In this document: piece by piece, positions 51,743 through 60,462 of the stretch
Layout: every line of letters starts with the position of its first letter
Position numbering within the stretch: the first letter of the stretch is position 1
DNA from: Yimella lutea
Lineage (GTDB): Bacteria; Actinomycetota; Actinomycetes; Actinomycetales; Dermatophilaceae
Direction of reading: 5' to 3'
DNA length: 64,000 bases
NCBI RefSeq assembly: GCF_006715095.1
Contig: NZ_VFMO01000001.1
Span: forward strand, 3,038,001 to 3,102,000
The notes under the pieces: model-generated
The model's database searches: none
Told to the model about the DNA's origin: nothing
What the model saw: only the letters and a program-made list of their open reading frames with translations
Translations under genes and position numbers: made by a program

Positions 51743-54700
51743 CACGCCCTCCTGCGGGACGCGCGGTTGCCGAACGGCAGGGCGATGAACACGACCAGCA
51801 GCCACAAGCCCGCCTGCGCCCACCTGGTGCGCTCGAACGCCGGACGGGGCGCAATCTCCAGCTGACCCGCAGCGGTCGGCAGTTCGTACTGGACGGTCGG
51901 CCCGACCACCTCGGCACGCAGCGGCTCCCCGTCATACGTGACTTCGGCCCGGCTCGACCAACCACCCGGCTCGGCGACCACGATCGTTCGCGCGACCTTC
52001 GCCGCCGGAAGGCGCAACGAAGTGGCGGCGTGCCAATCGTCGGTGCGCAGTTCTTGAGTCGGGGTGCCTGCGGTCAGCAGGACGAGTCGACTGCTGGCCA
52101 CCGAACGATCGCCTGCGGGGGTGGTCATCGGAGCAACCCGCCAGACCTTGGCGTCGCGCACGCTGTGCATCCGTAGGAGTGAACCGCCGCTCTGCAGCGA
52201 GGAGGAGACATCGGAACCGGCTGCACCTGGACCGGTCAACACCACGTAACCCACAGCGAGCCGGTGCAGGCCGGCGGCAGCTGCTTCGCCCTGCCCGCGC
52301 ACCAGGGCATCGACCGCCCGTCCCGCATCAGCCGCGCCGCTCGGAGCGGGCAGCGTCAGGTCGGACACCGGACGTCCGACCTCGCGGCCCTGCACGCGGT
52401 AGGCCACGGTGCCGTCGCGGCCGACGGTGAGGACGAGGGAACGTATCGAACGGGGTCCGGTGAATTGTTTCTGGACGAGTTCGGGCAGCGGCCGATCCAC
52501 CGGCCGCAGAGCTGTCACCTGTCCGGCCCAAGCCGCGAAACCGACGACGACAGCAGCGAGCAGGCCGGCGAGCACGCCCATCGCCGGGTGCAGCACCGCC
52601 CGCGCGGTCTTGCTCCGGGGGTACGGCGACGCCAGTCCGGCGAGGGCGATCCCCGCACAACACAGAGCGAAGACCTGCAGCGGCACTCCGGCCCAGGCAG
52701 TTCGCGGTCCGTCCGGCGTGGACATCACCACCAGCGACGGGGACAGCAGGGCACCCGTGAGCGCGGTCAGCGCGAGGGCGGACGCGGCGAGCATGAAGCG
52801 GTGACGCCCGGGACTGCACAGGCCGAGCACGGCCAGGACGAGCAGAGGCAGGCCCAGCAGCACCGGATAGGAGCCCGGACCACCGGGGTGCAACAGCGCG
52901 AGTTGCCATGGTTCCGCCTGCGTCGGCGCGCCGGTGATCAGGTTGCCCGGTCCGGCGAAGATCTGGCGTGGGTCGGAGAGCAGGTGGCGGGTGTAGGCGC
53001 CCAACAGCGCCCACGGCACTGTCGCCAGGATCAGCCCGCGTAGGCGCGCCCATCGGGCTCCGAACAGGGCGACCAGCAGCGCAGCAATCGTGCTGAACGC
53101 CAAGAGGATCGGACTGAACGCCCCCATGATCCCGGCGACGGCGACGGTCGCGAAGGTCATCGTGGCCGAACCTCTGGGGCGGGCGATGGCCACCACGCCG
53201 GCGAAGACCAGCGGCGCGAGCACGTGACCGATGGCGGGACCCAGGCGTCCTTGCGCAGACGCGGTGGTGGCGAGCGCGGAACTGGCCCACAGCGCGGCGA
53301 CCACGGCGCGGGGCCAGCCGTGAGGAGTCAGCACGCGTCCGGCGCGATAGGCGGTGAGTGCCGACAACGGCATGGTCAGCGCCAGCAGCCAGACGACCGC
53401 CGTGTGACCGCTGGTTGCCGACGCCAGACCGGGAACGTGTTCGACCAGCCAGGCGAGCGGCCACAGCACAGGAAGGTATTCGGCGTGCTGATTCGGCTCG
53501 CCGAGGCCGGCGCCCGTCCAGCCGTCGCGATACAGCCGCCAGATGCCGCCGGAGTCGGTGCCGAACGCGCGCAGTTCGCCGCCGCTGATCGCGCCGGAGC
53601 GCCCTTGGAAGGAGTGGCTGCCGAGTAATCCACGCCACTGCACACCGGCGGCGATCAGCGCGGCGAGGACGGTCCACAGGCCGCGGCTGCGCCACATCTG
53701 CGCGAGTGGACGCCGCGGCACGGCGAGGGCTTGTGCGTGCTCGTCGACCGGCCCCGTTTCGCCGGCTCCCTCGTCGACCAGAGCGTGCTCGGGTGGGACG
53801 TCGTCGAGCGTGACGGCGGCGCGCAGCGAGTCACGGGCGCTCATCCAGGCGGCGCCCGCACCCACGAACAACGGACGCAGGTAACGCCGACGGGCGGTGG
53901 CCCGTCCGAAGAACCGAGCCCGGGCGCCGACGATGCGACCGAGGCCGAACGGCGCTGTGGCCTGGGCGAATTCCGCCAAGGCGCGGCGCGGGTGCTTCAC
54001 CAGCAGCATCCCGACGCCGAGCACGAGACCGGACAGCAGGATCCACAGGCTCATCAACGGCCAGCCCAACAGCGAGGCGCGAGCGAGCGCGACCTGCCGG
54101 TGACGGCGCAGCGTCCGCGGGCTCTGCGAGGCGGGAAGGTCGGGGTCAGGACGCCGCTTGCCCGTTCCGTCGCTGGGAGTGGGATCGACGTCCTGGTGCA
54201 CGATCGCGTCGGTGACCACGACCACCTGGTGGCCGGTCAGGTGAGCCCGCCAGCACAGGTCCAGTCCGTCGCCGTCGCCGTCGAAGGCCGGGTCGAACCC
54301 GCCGAGGGTCGCATAGACGTCCCGACGGATCATCAGGCCGCTGCTGCTGACCGCCAGGACGTCGGTGCGCAGATCGTGCTGTCCCTGGTCGAATTCGCCC
54401 TGCACCTGCTCACCGATGTGGCGGCCGGTACGCGTGACGTCGAGTCCGACGTCGACCAGGCGGCGGGGTCGGTCGAGCTCGCGCACCTTGCAACCGGCGA
54501 TGCCGATGCGGGTGGTGCGGCCGACGGCCTCGGTGAGCGCGGCGAGCGCGTTCGCGTCCGGCTGGTTGTCCTCGTGCAACAACCAGAGCCATTCATGCCG
54601 GTCCCGTGGACGGATGGGACGCTTGTCGGCCCTCGTGCGGCTGCGCTTGGTGACGACCGCGTCCTCGCCGGGATCGGGCAGTGCCTCGACGGCGATGTCG

Positions 54701-54996
54701 ACGGTGTCGGCGAAGCTCGAGCCGGGCGGGACGGTGACGACAGAGACATCCGGGAAGCCGGCACGGATCTGCGGGTGTTCGTCGGGGATCCGGTGGGTGG
54801 ACCGTTCCGGGGTGGTGTCGATGATCACCAGCCGGTCGGGCCTGCGACGTTGGTCGAGCAGCGCCCGGAGGGTGGCATGTAATCGCTCGCCGCCCTCACG
54901 GACGACGAGCATAGTCGTGACGTTCAGCCTCGGGCGGTCGTCATCGGTGACCAGCAGCGACCCGTCTGCGTCGGAGGTGAGCATCTGGGTCACCAC
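51739..54996 (-). CDS. Large membrane glycosyltransferase (GT2 family)
   Basis: A 1085-residue protein. The N-terminal third (about 20-290) is a GT-A fold GT2 domain: TTMLVVREGGERLHATLRAL, the nucleotide-sugar region HEWLWLLHEDNQPDANALAA, and DVYATLGGFDPAFDGDGDGL with DLCWRAHLTGHQVVVV. The rest is a polytopic membrane domain of about a dozen helices (for example LLGWPLMSLWILLSGLVLGV), then an extracytoplasmic region ending RRRAW. Such fusions beside whiB2 and a DUF5719 gene are conserved in actinobacteria and probably make an envelope glycan. Acceptor and product unknown. Start may be this GTG/ATG or a nearby in-frame ATG (MLTSDADG). Confidence 0.88.
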   Translation of the reverse strand: MVTQMLTSDADGSLLVTDDDRPRLNVTTMLVVREGGERLHATLRALLDQRRRPDRLVIIDTTPERSTHRIPDEHPQIRAGFPDVSVVTVPPGSSFADTVDIAVEALPDPGEDAVVTKRSRTRADKRPIRPRDRHEWLWLLHEDNQPDANALAALTEAVGRTTRIGIAGCKVRELDRPRRLVDVGLDVTRTGRHIGEQVQGEFDQGQHDLRTDVLAVSSSGLMIRRDVYATLGGFDPAFDGDGDGLDLCWRAHLTGHQVVVVTDAIVHQDVDPTPSDGTGKRRPDPDLPASQSPRTLRRHRQVALARASLLGWPLMSLWILLSGLVLGVGMLLVKHPRRALAEFAQATAPFGLGRIVGARARFFGRATARRRYLRPLFVGAGAAWMSARDSLRAAVTLDDVPPEHALVDEGAGETGPVDEHAQALAVPRRPLAQMWRSRGLWTVLAALIAAGVQWRGLLGSHSFQGRSGAISGGELRAFGTDSGGIWRLYRDGWTGAGLGEPNQHAEYLPVLWPLAWLVEHVPGLASATSGHTAVVWLLALTMPLSALTAYRAGRVLTPHGWPRAVVAALWASSALATTASAQGRLGPAIGHVLAPLVFAGVVAIARPRGSATMTFATVAVAGIMGAFSPILLAFSTIAALLVALFGARWARLRGLILATVPWALLGAYTRHLLSDPRQIFAGPGNLITGAPTQAEPWQLALLHPGGPGSYPVLLGLPLLVLAVLGLCSPGRHRFMLAASALALTALTGALLSPSLVVMSTPDGPRTAWAGVPLQVFALCCAGIALAGLASPYPRSKTARAVLHPAMGVLAGLLAAVVVGFAAWAGQVTALRPVDRPLPELVQKQFTGPRSIRSLVLTVGRDGTVAYRVQGREVGRPVSDLTLPAPSGAADAGRAVDALVRGQGEAAAAGLHRLAVGYVVLTGPGAAGSDVSSSLQSGGSLLRMHSVRDAKVWRVAPMTTPAGDRSVASSRLVLLTAGTPTQELRTDDWHAATSLRLPAAKVARTIVVAEPGGWSSRAEVTYDGEPLRAEVVGPTVQYELPTAAGQLEIAPRPAFERTRWAQAGLWLLVVFIALPFGNRASRRRAW

Positions 54997-55008
54997 GGGC
55001 GCAGGCGG

Positions 55009-55281
55009 CTAGACCGCCCGCTTCTTGAGCTTGCGGCGCTCGCGCTCGGACAAGCCGCCCCAAATCCCGAAGCGTTCGTCGTTGGCGAGGGCGTACTCCA
55101 GGCACTCGGCCTTGACCTCACACCCGATGCAGACCTTCTTGGCCTCACGAGTGGAGCCGCCCTTCTCCGGGAAGAACGCCTCGGGGTCGGTCTGCGCGCA
55201 CAGCGCGTTCTCCTGCCAGGCGAGCGCTCCGTCGTCATCGACATCGAGCGGCTGCACGGCGAACAATGAGAATTCCTGCAC
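55009..55281 (-). CDS. whiB2: WhiB2/WhmD-type iron-sulfur transcription regulator
   Basis: A 90-residue Wbl protein binding one [4Fe-4S] cluster and acting with sigma factor region 4; WhiB2-type members control septation and cell division genes. The four cluster Cys lie in ENALCAQTDPEAFF and KKVCIGCEVKAECLEYAL. The turn motif FGIWGGLSERERRKLKK and the basic tail complete the signature. The GTG at 55281 has AGGAGGAG upstream, preferred over an upstream start. Divergent from fbiA, a neighbourhood shared with mycobacteria, which supports the symbol. Confidence 0.92.
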   Translation of the reverse strand: MQEFSLFAVQPLDVDDDGALAWQENALCAQTDPEAFFPEKGGSTREAKKVCIGCEVKAECLEYALANDERFGIWGGLSERERRKLKKRAV

Positions 55282-55423
55282 TGCTCCTCCTGATGTCGAC
55301 GAAATCACAACGCTGTTATTACACGCGTGTCGTTACGCATAAGTCAAGTGCGAAGGAGTAAGTGAGAAAGCCGGCAGCGGCCCGCTCCTCATGCTACGAA
55401 ACAGGACTGACACACTGCCCGGC

Positions 55424-56401
55424 ATGCGGATCACTGCCTTGGCCGGAGGTGTCGGCGGCGCCCGATTCCTGCGCGGACTGCGTAGCCATCTCGACCGACT
55501 GGACGACGGGCCGCACGAGATCACGATCGTTGCGAACACCGGCGACGACATCACGCTCTTCGGACTGCGGGTGAGCCCGGACGTCGACACCCTGCTCTAC
55601 ACCCTCGGCGGCGACATCCACGAGGGGCAGGGCTGGGGACGTGCGAACGAAAGCTTCACGTTGCAGGGTGAACTGGCCGCATACGGTGTCGAGCCGCAAT
55701 GGTTCGGACTCGGCGACAAGGACCTCGGCACCCACGTCGCCCGCAGCATGTGGCTCGCCCAGGGATCCACCCCGTCCGAGGTGACTGCTCGTCTGGCCAC
55801 GCGGTGGGGTCTTCCCGACCAGCACGTGCGCCTGCTGCCGATGACGGACGCGTTCGTCGAGACACACGTCGTGCTCGATGACGGCGATGAGCAACGGGCC
55901 GTGCACTTCCAGGAGTGGTGGATCCGACTGCGGGCCGCGGTGCCCGCGCAGCGCTTCGTCGTGGCGGGCCTCGATCGTGCCGCGGCAGCTCCGGGGGTCC
56001 TGGAGGCCATCCGGACCGCTGATCTGGTCATTCTTCCTCCGAGCAACCCTGTCGTGTCCATCGGCATCATCCTGCTGGTGCCCGGCGTCCGAGATGCGTT
56101 GCGCGGCACAGCTGCTCCCGTCGTCGGCGTCTCCCCGATCGTCGGTGGCGGACCGGTGCGGGGTCACGCGGACGCCTGCCTGGCGACGCTCGGGGTCGAG
56201 GTCTCCCCCAGTGGTGTGGCCGGGCTGTACCGCGACTTCCTCGACGGCTGGCTGATCGACAGCGGCGACGCCGAGTCGTTCGGTGGACCGGCAGGCCTGA
56301 CGACCGAGGCTGTCCCGCTGTTGATGAAAGACCTCCCCACCGCCGAGGCGATGGCGGCAGCGGCGGTCGACCTCGGACTGCGTCTGCGGAACCGCCCGTG
56401 A
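55424..56401 (+). CDS. fbiA: 2-phospho-L-lactate transferase-type enzyme of F420 biosynthesis (FbiA/CofD)
   Basis: Transfers the phospho-lactyl or phosphoenolpyruvyl moiety from the activated nucleotide to Fo, making (dehydro)F420-0. The 325 residues show MRITALAGGVGGARFLRGLR, the nucleotide/Fo-binding loop TIVANTGDDITLFGLRVSPD with DVDTLLYTLGG, then FGLGDKDLGTHVARS, LLPMTDAFVETHV, and DLVILPPSNPVVSIGIIL. The ATG at 55424 matches the family start. Overlaps fbiB by 4 bases. The organism therefore makes F420. Confidence 0.96.
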   Translation: MRITALAGGVGGARFLRGLRSHLDRLDDGPHEITIVANTGDDITLFGLRVSPDVDTLLYTLGGDIHEGQGWGRANESFTLQGELAAYGVEPQWFGLGDKDLGTHVARSMWLAQGSTPSEVTARLATRWGLPDQHVRLLPMTDAFVETHVVLDDGDEQRAVHFQEWWIRLRAAVPAQRFVVAGLDRAAAAPGVLEAIRTADLVILPPSNPVVSIGIILLVPGVRDALRGTAAPVVGVSPIVGGGPVRGHADACLATLGVEVSPSGVAGLYRDFLDGWLIDSGDAESFGGPAGLTTEAVPLLMKDLPTAEAMAAAAVDLGLRLRNRP

Positions 56402-57441
56402 TCACGATCCTGCCGCTGGCAGGGGTGCCCGAGGTCCGCGCCGGCGACGATCTCGCCACACTCGTCCACGAAGCGGTGGCCCAGTCGCGAGCCACGCGTA
56501 TCGAACCCGGCGATGTCGTGGTCGTCACCAGCAAGGTGGTCTCCAAGGCTCTCGGCCTCCTCGGCTCGAACGACGTCGAGCGTGCCGACCTCGTGCTGCA
56601 GGAGTCGCAGCGGGTCGTGGCCGAGCGCACGACCTCCACCGGGTTCACCCGGGTCGTCGAGGCCAAGGCCGGGCCGGTGATGGCCGGTGCCGGGATCGAC
56701 TCCTCGAACGCCGATGACGACGTACGGCTGTTGTTGCCGCATGAGCCCGACGCTGAAGCTGCGTCCTTGCACGGACGCCTGGCCGACGTCGCGGGGCACG
56801 CCGACTTCGCCGTCGTGCTCAGCGACACCTCCGGCCGGGCGTGGCGCAGCGGACTCACCGATTTCGCACTCGGCACGCACGGCCTGACCCCGCTCGAGGA
56901 CCTGCGCGGTCTCGCCGACACCCACGGGCACGATCTCGCGGTGACCGTGCGCAACATCGCCGACGAGGTCGCAGCGGCGGCTGATCTCGTCAAGGGCAAG
57001 CTCGACCGGGTGCCGGTCGCGGTCGTCCGCGGCCTCGACCGGCGCTTTCTGCATCCCGACGCCGACGGGTCTCGGACGCTGGTGCGCTCGGGCCCGACCG
57101 ACTGGTTCGCGCTCGGCCGCGCCGAAGCCGTCCGTGACGCCCTCGGCGTGCCTGCGGGTTCGGCGATGTCGGTCGAGGTCGGCATCGAGTCGGTGCATCC
57201 CGAGACCGTGACGGACCGGGTGCGTCGAGCCTGGTCGGCCGCCGTCCTGCCCGACCCCGCCGGGGAGGACGCCGCCCTCGACGGCGCCGACGAGGAATGG
57301 TCGGTCACCTGCGCCGATCCGTATGTGCTCGGACGCATCGCAGCCCGCTTCGAGGTGGCCTTGGCCGGCGAGCGCCTCGTCGCCGAGCTCACACCGAACC
57401 CGGGGAGCGTCCGCGTCGGGATCGCCCAGCCGCGCCATTAG
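56398..57441 (+). CDS. fbiB: Coenzyme F420:L-glutamate ligase (FbiB/CofE-type)
   Basis: Adds glutamates to F420-0 using GTP. The CofE domain (residues 1 to about 245) is clear: ILPLAGVPEVRAGDDLATLV, GDVVVVTSKVVSKALGLL, FTRVVEAKAGPVMAGAGIDS with conserved catalytic-site residues, VLSDTSGRAWRSGLTDFALG, and NIADEVAAAADLVKGKLDRV. The mycobacterial FbiB has a C-terminal nitroreductase-like domain of about 200 residues. Here only about 100 follow (DWFALGRAEAVRDALGVPAG to the end), too short for a complete one. A separate dehydro-F420-0 reductase would then be needed, or the tail is a reduced remnant. GTG start overlapping fbiA. Confidence 0.92.
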   Translation: MITILPLAGVPEVRAGDDLATLVHEAVAQSRATRIEPGDVVVVTSKVVSKALGLLGSNDVERADLVLQESQRVVAERTTSTGFTRVVEAKAGPVMAGAGIDSSNADDDVRLLLPHEPDAEAASLHGRLADVAGHADFAVVLSDTSGRAWRSGLTDFALGTHGLTPLEDLRGLADTHGHDLAVTVRNIADEVAAAADLVKGKLDRVPVAVVRGLDRRFLHPDADGSRTLVRSGPTDWFALGRAEAVRDALGVPAGSAMSVEVGIESVHPETVTDRVRRAWSAAVLPDPAGEDAALDGADEEWSVTCADPYVLGRIAARFEVALAGERLVAELTPNPGSVRVGIAQPRH

Positions 57442-57452
57442 GCTCGGGTGTC

Positions 57453-58736
57453 ATGCCTGACATCGTCGCGCCCGGCCCCCACGCCATCATCCCCGGACAG
57501 GACTTCGTCCCCGTAGTACTCGGCGGCGACCGCCTGGGTTACAGCCTGGCGCGCTCGTTCCACATGGCGTACGGGTACCGCACCCTGATCGTCTCCCGCA
57601 TGGTCGCCGGACCGATCGCACACAGCACTCTGGTCGAGCACCGCCCGATCGCCTCGCTCGAGGATCCCGAGCTTCTGGTGCGCACGCTGCGCGACCTCGC
57701 GCCGAAGGTGGGGTCGGACAAGCGCCTGCTGCTGGCGACCACCGACCACGTCGTCAGCGTCCTGGCCCGGGTCAAGCACCAGCTCGAGGATCTTTACGTG
57801 ATTCCGTACAGCGAGCCCGAGCTGATCGACCGGCTGACGCGCAAGGAGAACTTCGCCGACCTGTGCCGGGAACTGGACATTCCGCACCCGCAGACCGTCG
57901 TGTACGACGTCAGTGACCACGGATCCGACTCTGCTGCACAGCAACTGGAAGGGCTGACCTTCCCGGTCATCGCGAAGCCGTCGAACGCCGAGGCGTACGC
58001 CGGCGTCGATTTCACCGGTAAGCAGAAGGTGCACTCCGCATCCTCGCGGCAGGAACTGGACGACCTGCTGACCCGGCTGCAAGGCTCCGGCTACACCGAC
58101 AAGTTCATCCTGCAGGACGTCATCCCCGGCGACGACCAGAACATGCGGGTCCTCACCTGCTACGTCAGCAAACAGGGCGAGGTGAAGTTCGCCTGCTTCG
58201 GTCGGGTTCTGCTGGAGGAGCACGCCCCCGACACCCGTGGTTTCCCGGCGGCGATCATGACCGGGGTCGACCACGAAGCGGTGGCCGCGGCAACCCGCCT
58301 GCTGGAACACGTCGGCTGGCGCGGCTGGGCGAACTTCGACATGAAGTACGACCCGCGCACCGGCGAGACCGTGTTCTTCGAACTGAACCCCCGCCTGGGC
58401 GGCACCAGCTTCTACATCACCGCAGCCGGTCACAACGTCGTCGAGTGGTACGTGAACGAGTGGGTGAAGGGCCGGTCGCTCGAAGGGCGACCCGTGGTCG
58501 AAACGATGGACGAGCACGTGTTCAGCGCGGTGCCGATCCGTCTGCTCAAGCGCTACGTGACCGATCCTGCGACCAAGCAGAAACTGAACGGCTTGATCAA
58601 GGCGGGCGAGGTCACAAACCCCTGGTTCTACGGTGCCGAGAAGCACCCGAAGCGCTGGCAGTGGATCGCGATGAACCAGGTCAACTACGTGCGCAAGTAC
58701 CGGCGGTACTACCCGGAGCCGAAGGCGCTGGTGTGA
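57453..58736 (+). CDS. ATP-grasp ligase, D-aspartate-ligase-like
   Basis: A 427-residue ATP-grasp enzyme that should join a carboxylate and an amine via acyl phosphate. The N-terminal domain has FVPVVLGGDRLGYSLARSFH. The central part shows LTRKENFADLCRELDIPHPQ, the ATP-binding VIAKPSNAEAYAG, and the FILQDVIPGDDQNMRVLTCY metal/ATP strand. The magnesium-binding end is WANFDMKYDPRTGETVFFEL followed by NPRLGGTSF. Length and plan recall the D-aspartate ligase of Enterococcus faecium. Translational coupling to a downstream Asp/Glu racemase supports a D-Asp or D-Glu ligase for the peptidoglycan cross-bridge (inference). Confidence 0.85.
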   Translation: MPDIVAPGPHAIIPGQDFVPVVLGGDRLGYSLARSFHMAYGYRTLIVSRMVAGPIAHSTLVEHRPIASLEDPELLVRTLRDLAPKVGSDKRLLLATTDHVVSVLARVKHQLEDLYVIPYSEPELIDRLTRKENFADLCRELDIPHPQTVVYDVSDHGSDSAAQQLEGLTFPVIAKPSNAEAYAGVDFTGKQKVHSASSRQELDDLLTRLQGSGYTDKFILQDVIPGDDQNMRVLTCYVSKQGEVKFACFGRVLLEEHAPDTRGFPAAIMTGVDHEAVAAATRLLEHVGWRGWANFDMKYDPRTGETVFFELNPRLGGTSFYITAAGHNVVEWYVNEWVKGRSLEGRPVVETMDEHVFSAVPIRLLKRYVTDPATKQKLNGLIKAGEVTNPWFYGAEKHPKRWQWIAMNQVNYVRKYRRYYPEPKALV

Positions 58737-59491
58737 CCACCTTGCTACCGGTCCGCGAGGACGACGCCTACCCCGGTCCGGTGGTCGGCGTGATCGGCGG
58801 CAACGGCCCGGCAGCAACTGCGCTGTTCCAGGATGTTCTCGTCAAGCTCACCCCGGCGTCGCGGGATCAGGACCATCTGGACCTGGTGGTTCTGGTGCAC
58901 TCGACGCAGCCGGACCGGACCGCGCGCATTCTGTCCGCCGACGCACCGGACCCCGGACCGGTCCTGGCGCGGGACGCGGCGCGCCTGGACGCTCTCGGCA
59001 CCGATTTCATCGTGCTGCCCTGCAACACCGCCTACCACTTCCTGCCTCAGATCCAGGCGGCCACGTCGCAGGAGGTGCTCTCCATCGTGGACGCGACCGC
59101 ACGAGCGGCTCTGACCGCAGCAGCACGATCGGCCGGTGCCGATGGCTCGCGGGTGGGCCTGTTGGTGACCGACGGCACGCGGACCGCCGGCGTCTACGAG
59201 AAGGTGCTCGATTCTCTGGGCGCACGCAGTGTGTACCCCGACGAGAACGACCAGTCGCTGACGATGTCGGTGATCTACGACGGCGTCAAGGCAGGCGGCC
59301 CGGTCGACGTCGCCGGCCTCGAGGGCGTCATCGAGCGCCTTCGCGAACGCAGCGACGTGGTGGTGCTCGGGTGTACCGAACTGTCGGTGATCCACGCGAC
59401 CCAGGGCTGGTCGAGCCGGGGCGAGCTGGTGGACTCGATCGAATCGCTCGCACGGGCCACGATCCGCCGCGCCGGACGCGAACCGCGCTGA
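58733..59491 (+). CDS. Aspartate/glutamate racemase family protein
   Basis: A 252-residue two-domain racemase of the cofactor-independent type. Domain 1 has VVGVIGGNGPAATALFQDVL and the first catalytic Cys in DFIVLPCNTAYHFLP; domain 2 has the second Cys in VVVLGCTELSVIH, with RVGLLVTDGTRTAGVYEKVL between. Both catalytic Cys are present, so it should be active, making D-Asp or D-Glu. GTG start overlapping the ATP-grasp stop by 4 bases. It would supply the D-amino acid for that ligase. Confidence 0.92.
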   Translation: MTTLLPVREDDAYPGPVVGVIGGNGPAATALFQDVLVKLTPASRDQDHLDLVVLVHSTQPDRTARILSADAPDPGPVLARDAARLDALGTDFIVLPCNTAYHFLPQIQAATSQEVLSIVDATARAALTAAARSAGADGSRVGLLVTDGTRTAGVYEKVLDSLGARSVYPDENDQSLTMSVIYDGVKAGGPVDVAGLEGVIERLRERSDVVVLGCTELSVIHATQGWSSRGELVDSIESLARATIRRAGREPR

Positions 59492-59520
59492 CGTCGCAGG
59501 CTGACGTCGGAGCGGGTTGG

Positions 59521-60462
59521 TCACATGCGACTCGGAAGGTGGGTGGGCAGGCTCAACCGCGGGCCGCGGCGCGGGCGATTCAACCCCGCGGCATTGACCA
59601 GGTACTGAACCCGATACCGGTGTCCCGCATACGGTTTCAACAGCTCCGCGAGCTGGAGATCATCGACCGGACGTCCGGTGAGCGCGTACCCGATGTCCTT
59701 GGCAACGTGGTAGTCGCCGAAGCTGACGGCGTCGGCGTCGCCCAACGCGCGTTGCGCCACCTCGGCCGTCGTCCAGACCCCGATGCCCGGCACCGAACGC
59801 AAACGCTTCCACGCCTCTTCCCGCGGCAGATCGGCACATTTCTCGAGGGCGTGCGCGACCCGCATCGCCCGCATGATCGTGTCGGCCCGCTGCGCGTCGA
59901 CCCCCGCACGCAGCCACTCCCAGGAGGGGATCTTCGCCCACCCGTCCGCCGACGGTGGTGTCCGCAGCCCGAGATCGGCTGCGGGCCCCGGAGCGGGCGA
60001 CCCGAATCGGCGCACCAACATCCGGTACCCACCGAAGGCCTGCTTCCCGGTGACCCGCTGCTCGATGATCGCCGGCACCAGTGCATCGATGACCAGGCCC
60101 GTCCTTCCGAGACGCCAGTCACGTTGCTGCGCAAAGGCTTCGGCAATCACGTCATGGTGAGGAACGAACTCGTGCGCCGGGTCGTCGGCCCCCAACAGGC
60201 TCGGCAACCGAGCGAGCATCCACGATGATCCGGGCCCGTGGGCGCGCGCGACCACCCGGTCGCCGACCCCCGTCCGGTCTACCCGAAGGAGCATCGAGAC
60301 CGGGCCCTCGGGGGTGACGCACGCGCGCCAGATCCCTTCACCGGTCTGCAGCCAGGTCGGGTCACCCGCCCCACGGCGCAGCGAGCCGATGATCGCCCGA
60401 AGCGGCACCGGACGACCGGGTGCGAAATCGGTGTCGAGACGCTCGTCCCGGCGGCCGGTCAC
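59521..60462 (-). CDS. DNA-3-methyladenine glycosylase II-like (HhH-GPD)
   Basis: A 313-residue base-excision-repair glycosylase of the AlkA class. The helix-hairpin-helix and catalytic region read LRSVPGIGVWTTAEVAQRAL and DADAVSFGDYHVAKDIGYAL, with the Asp of GDYH as the likely catalytic residue. IIEQRVTGKQAFGGYRMLVR and the YRVQYLVNAAG tail are typical of the family. It removes alkylated purines. Overlaps the upstream methyltransferase gene by 4 bases, and ends 30 bases from the convergent racemase gene. Confidence 0.9.
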   Translation of the reverse strand: MTGRRDERLDTDFAPGRPVPLRAIIGSLRRGAGDPTWLQTGEGIWRACVTPEGPVSMLLRVDRTGVGDRVVARAHGPGSSWMLARLPSLLGADDPAHEFVPHHDVIAEAFAQQRDWRLGRTGLVIDALVPAIIEQRVTGKQAFGGYRMLVRRFGSPAPGPAADLGLRTPPSADGWAKIPSWEWLRAGVDAQRADTIMRAMRVAHALEKCADLPREEAWKRLRSVPGIGVWTTAEVAQRALGDADAVSFGDYHVAKDIGYALTGRPVDDLQLAELLKPYAGHRYRVQYLVNAAGLNRPRRGPRLSLPTHLPSRM

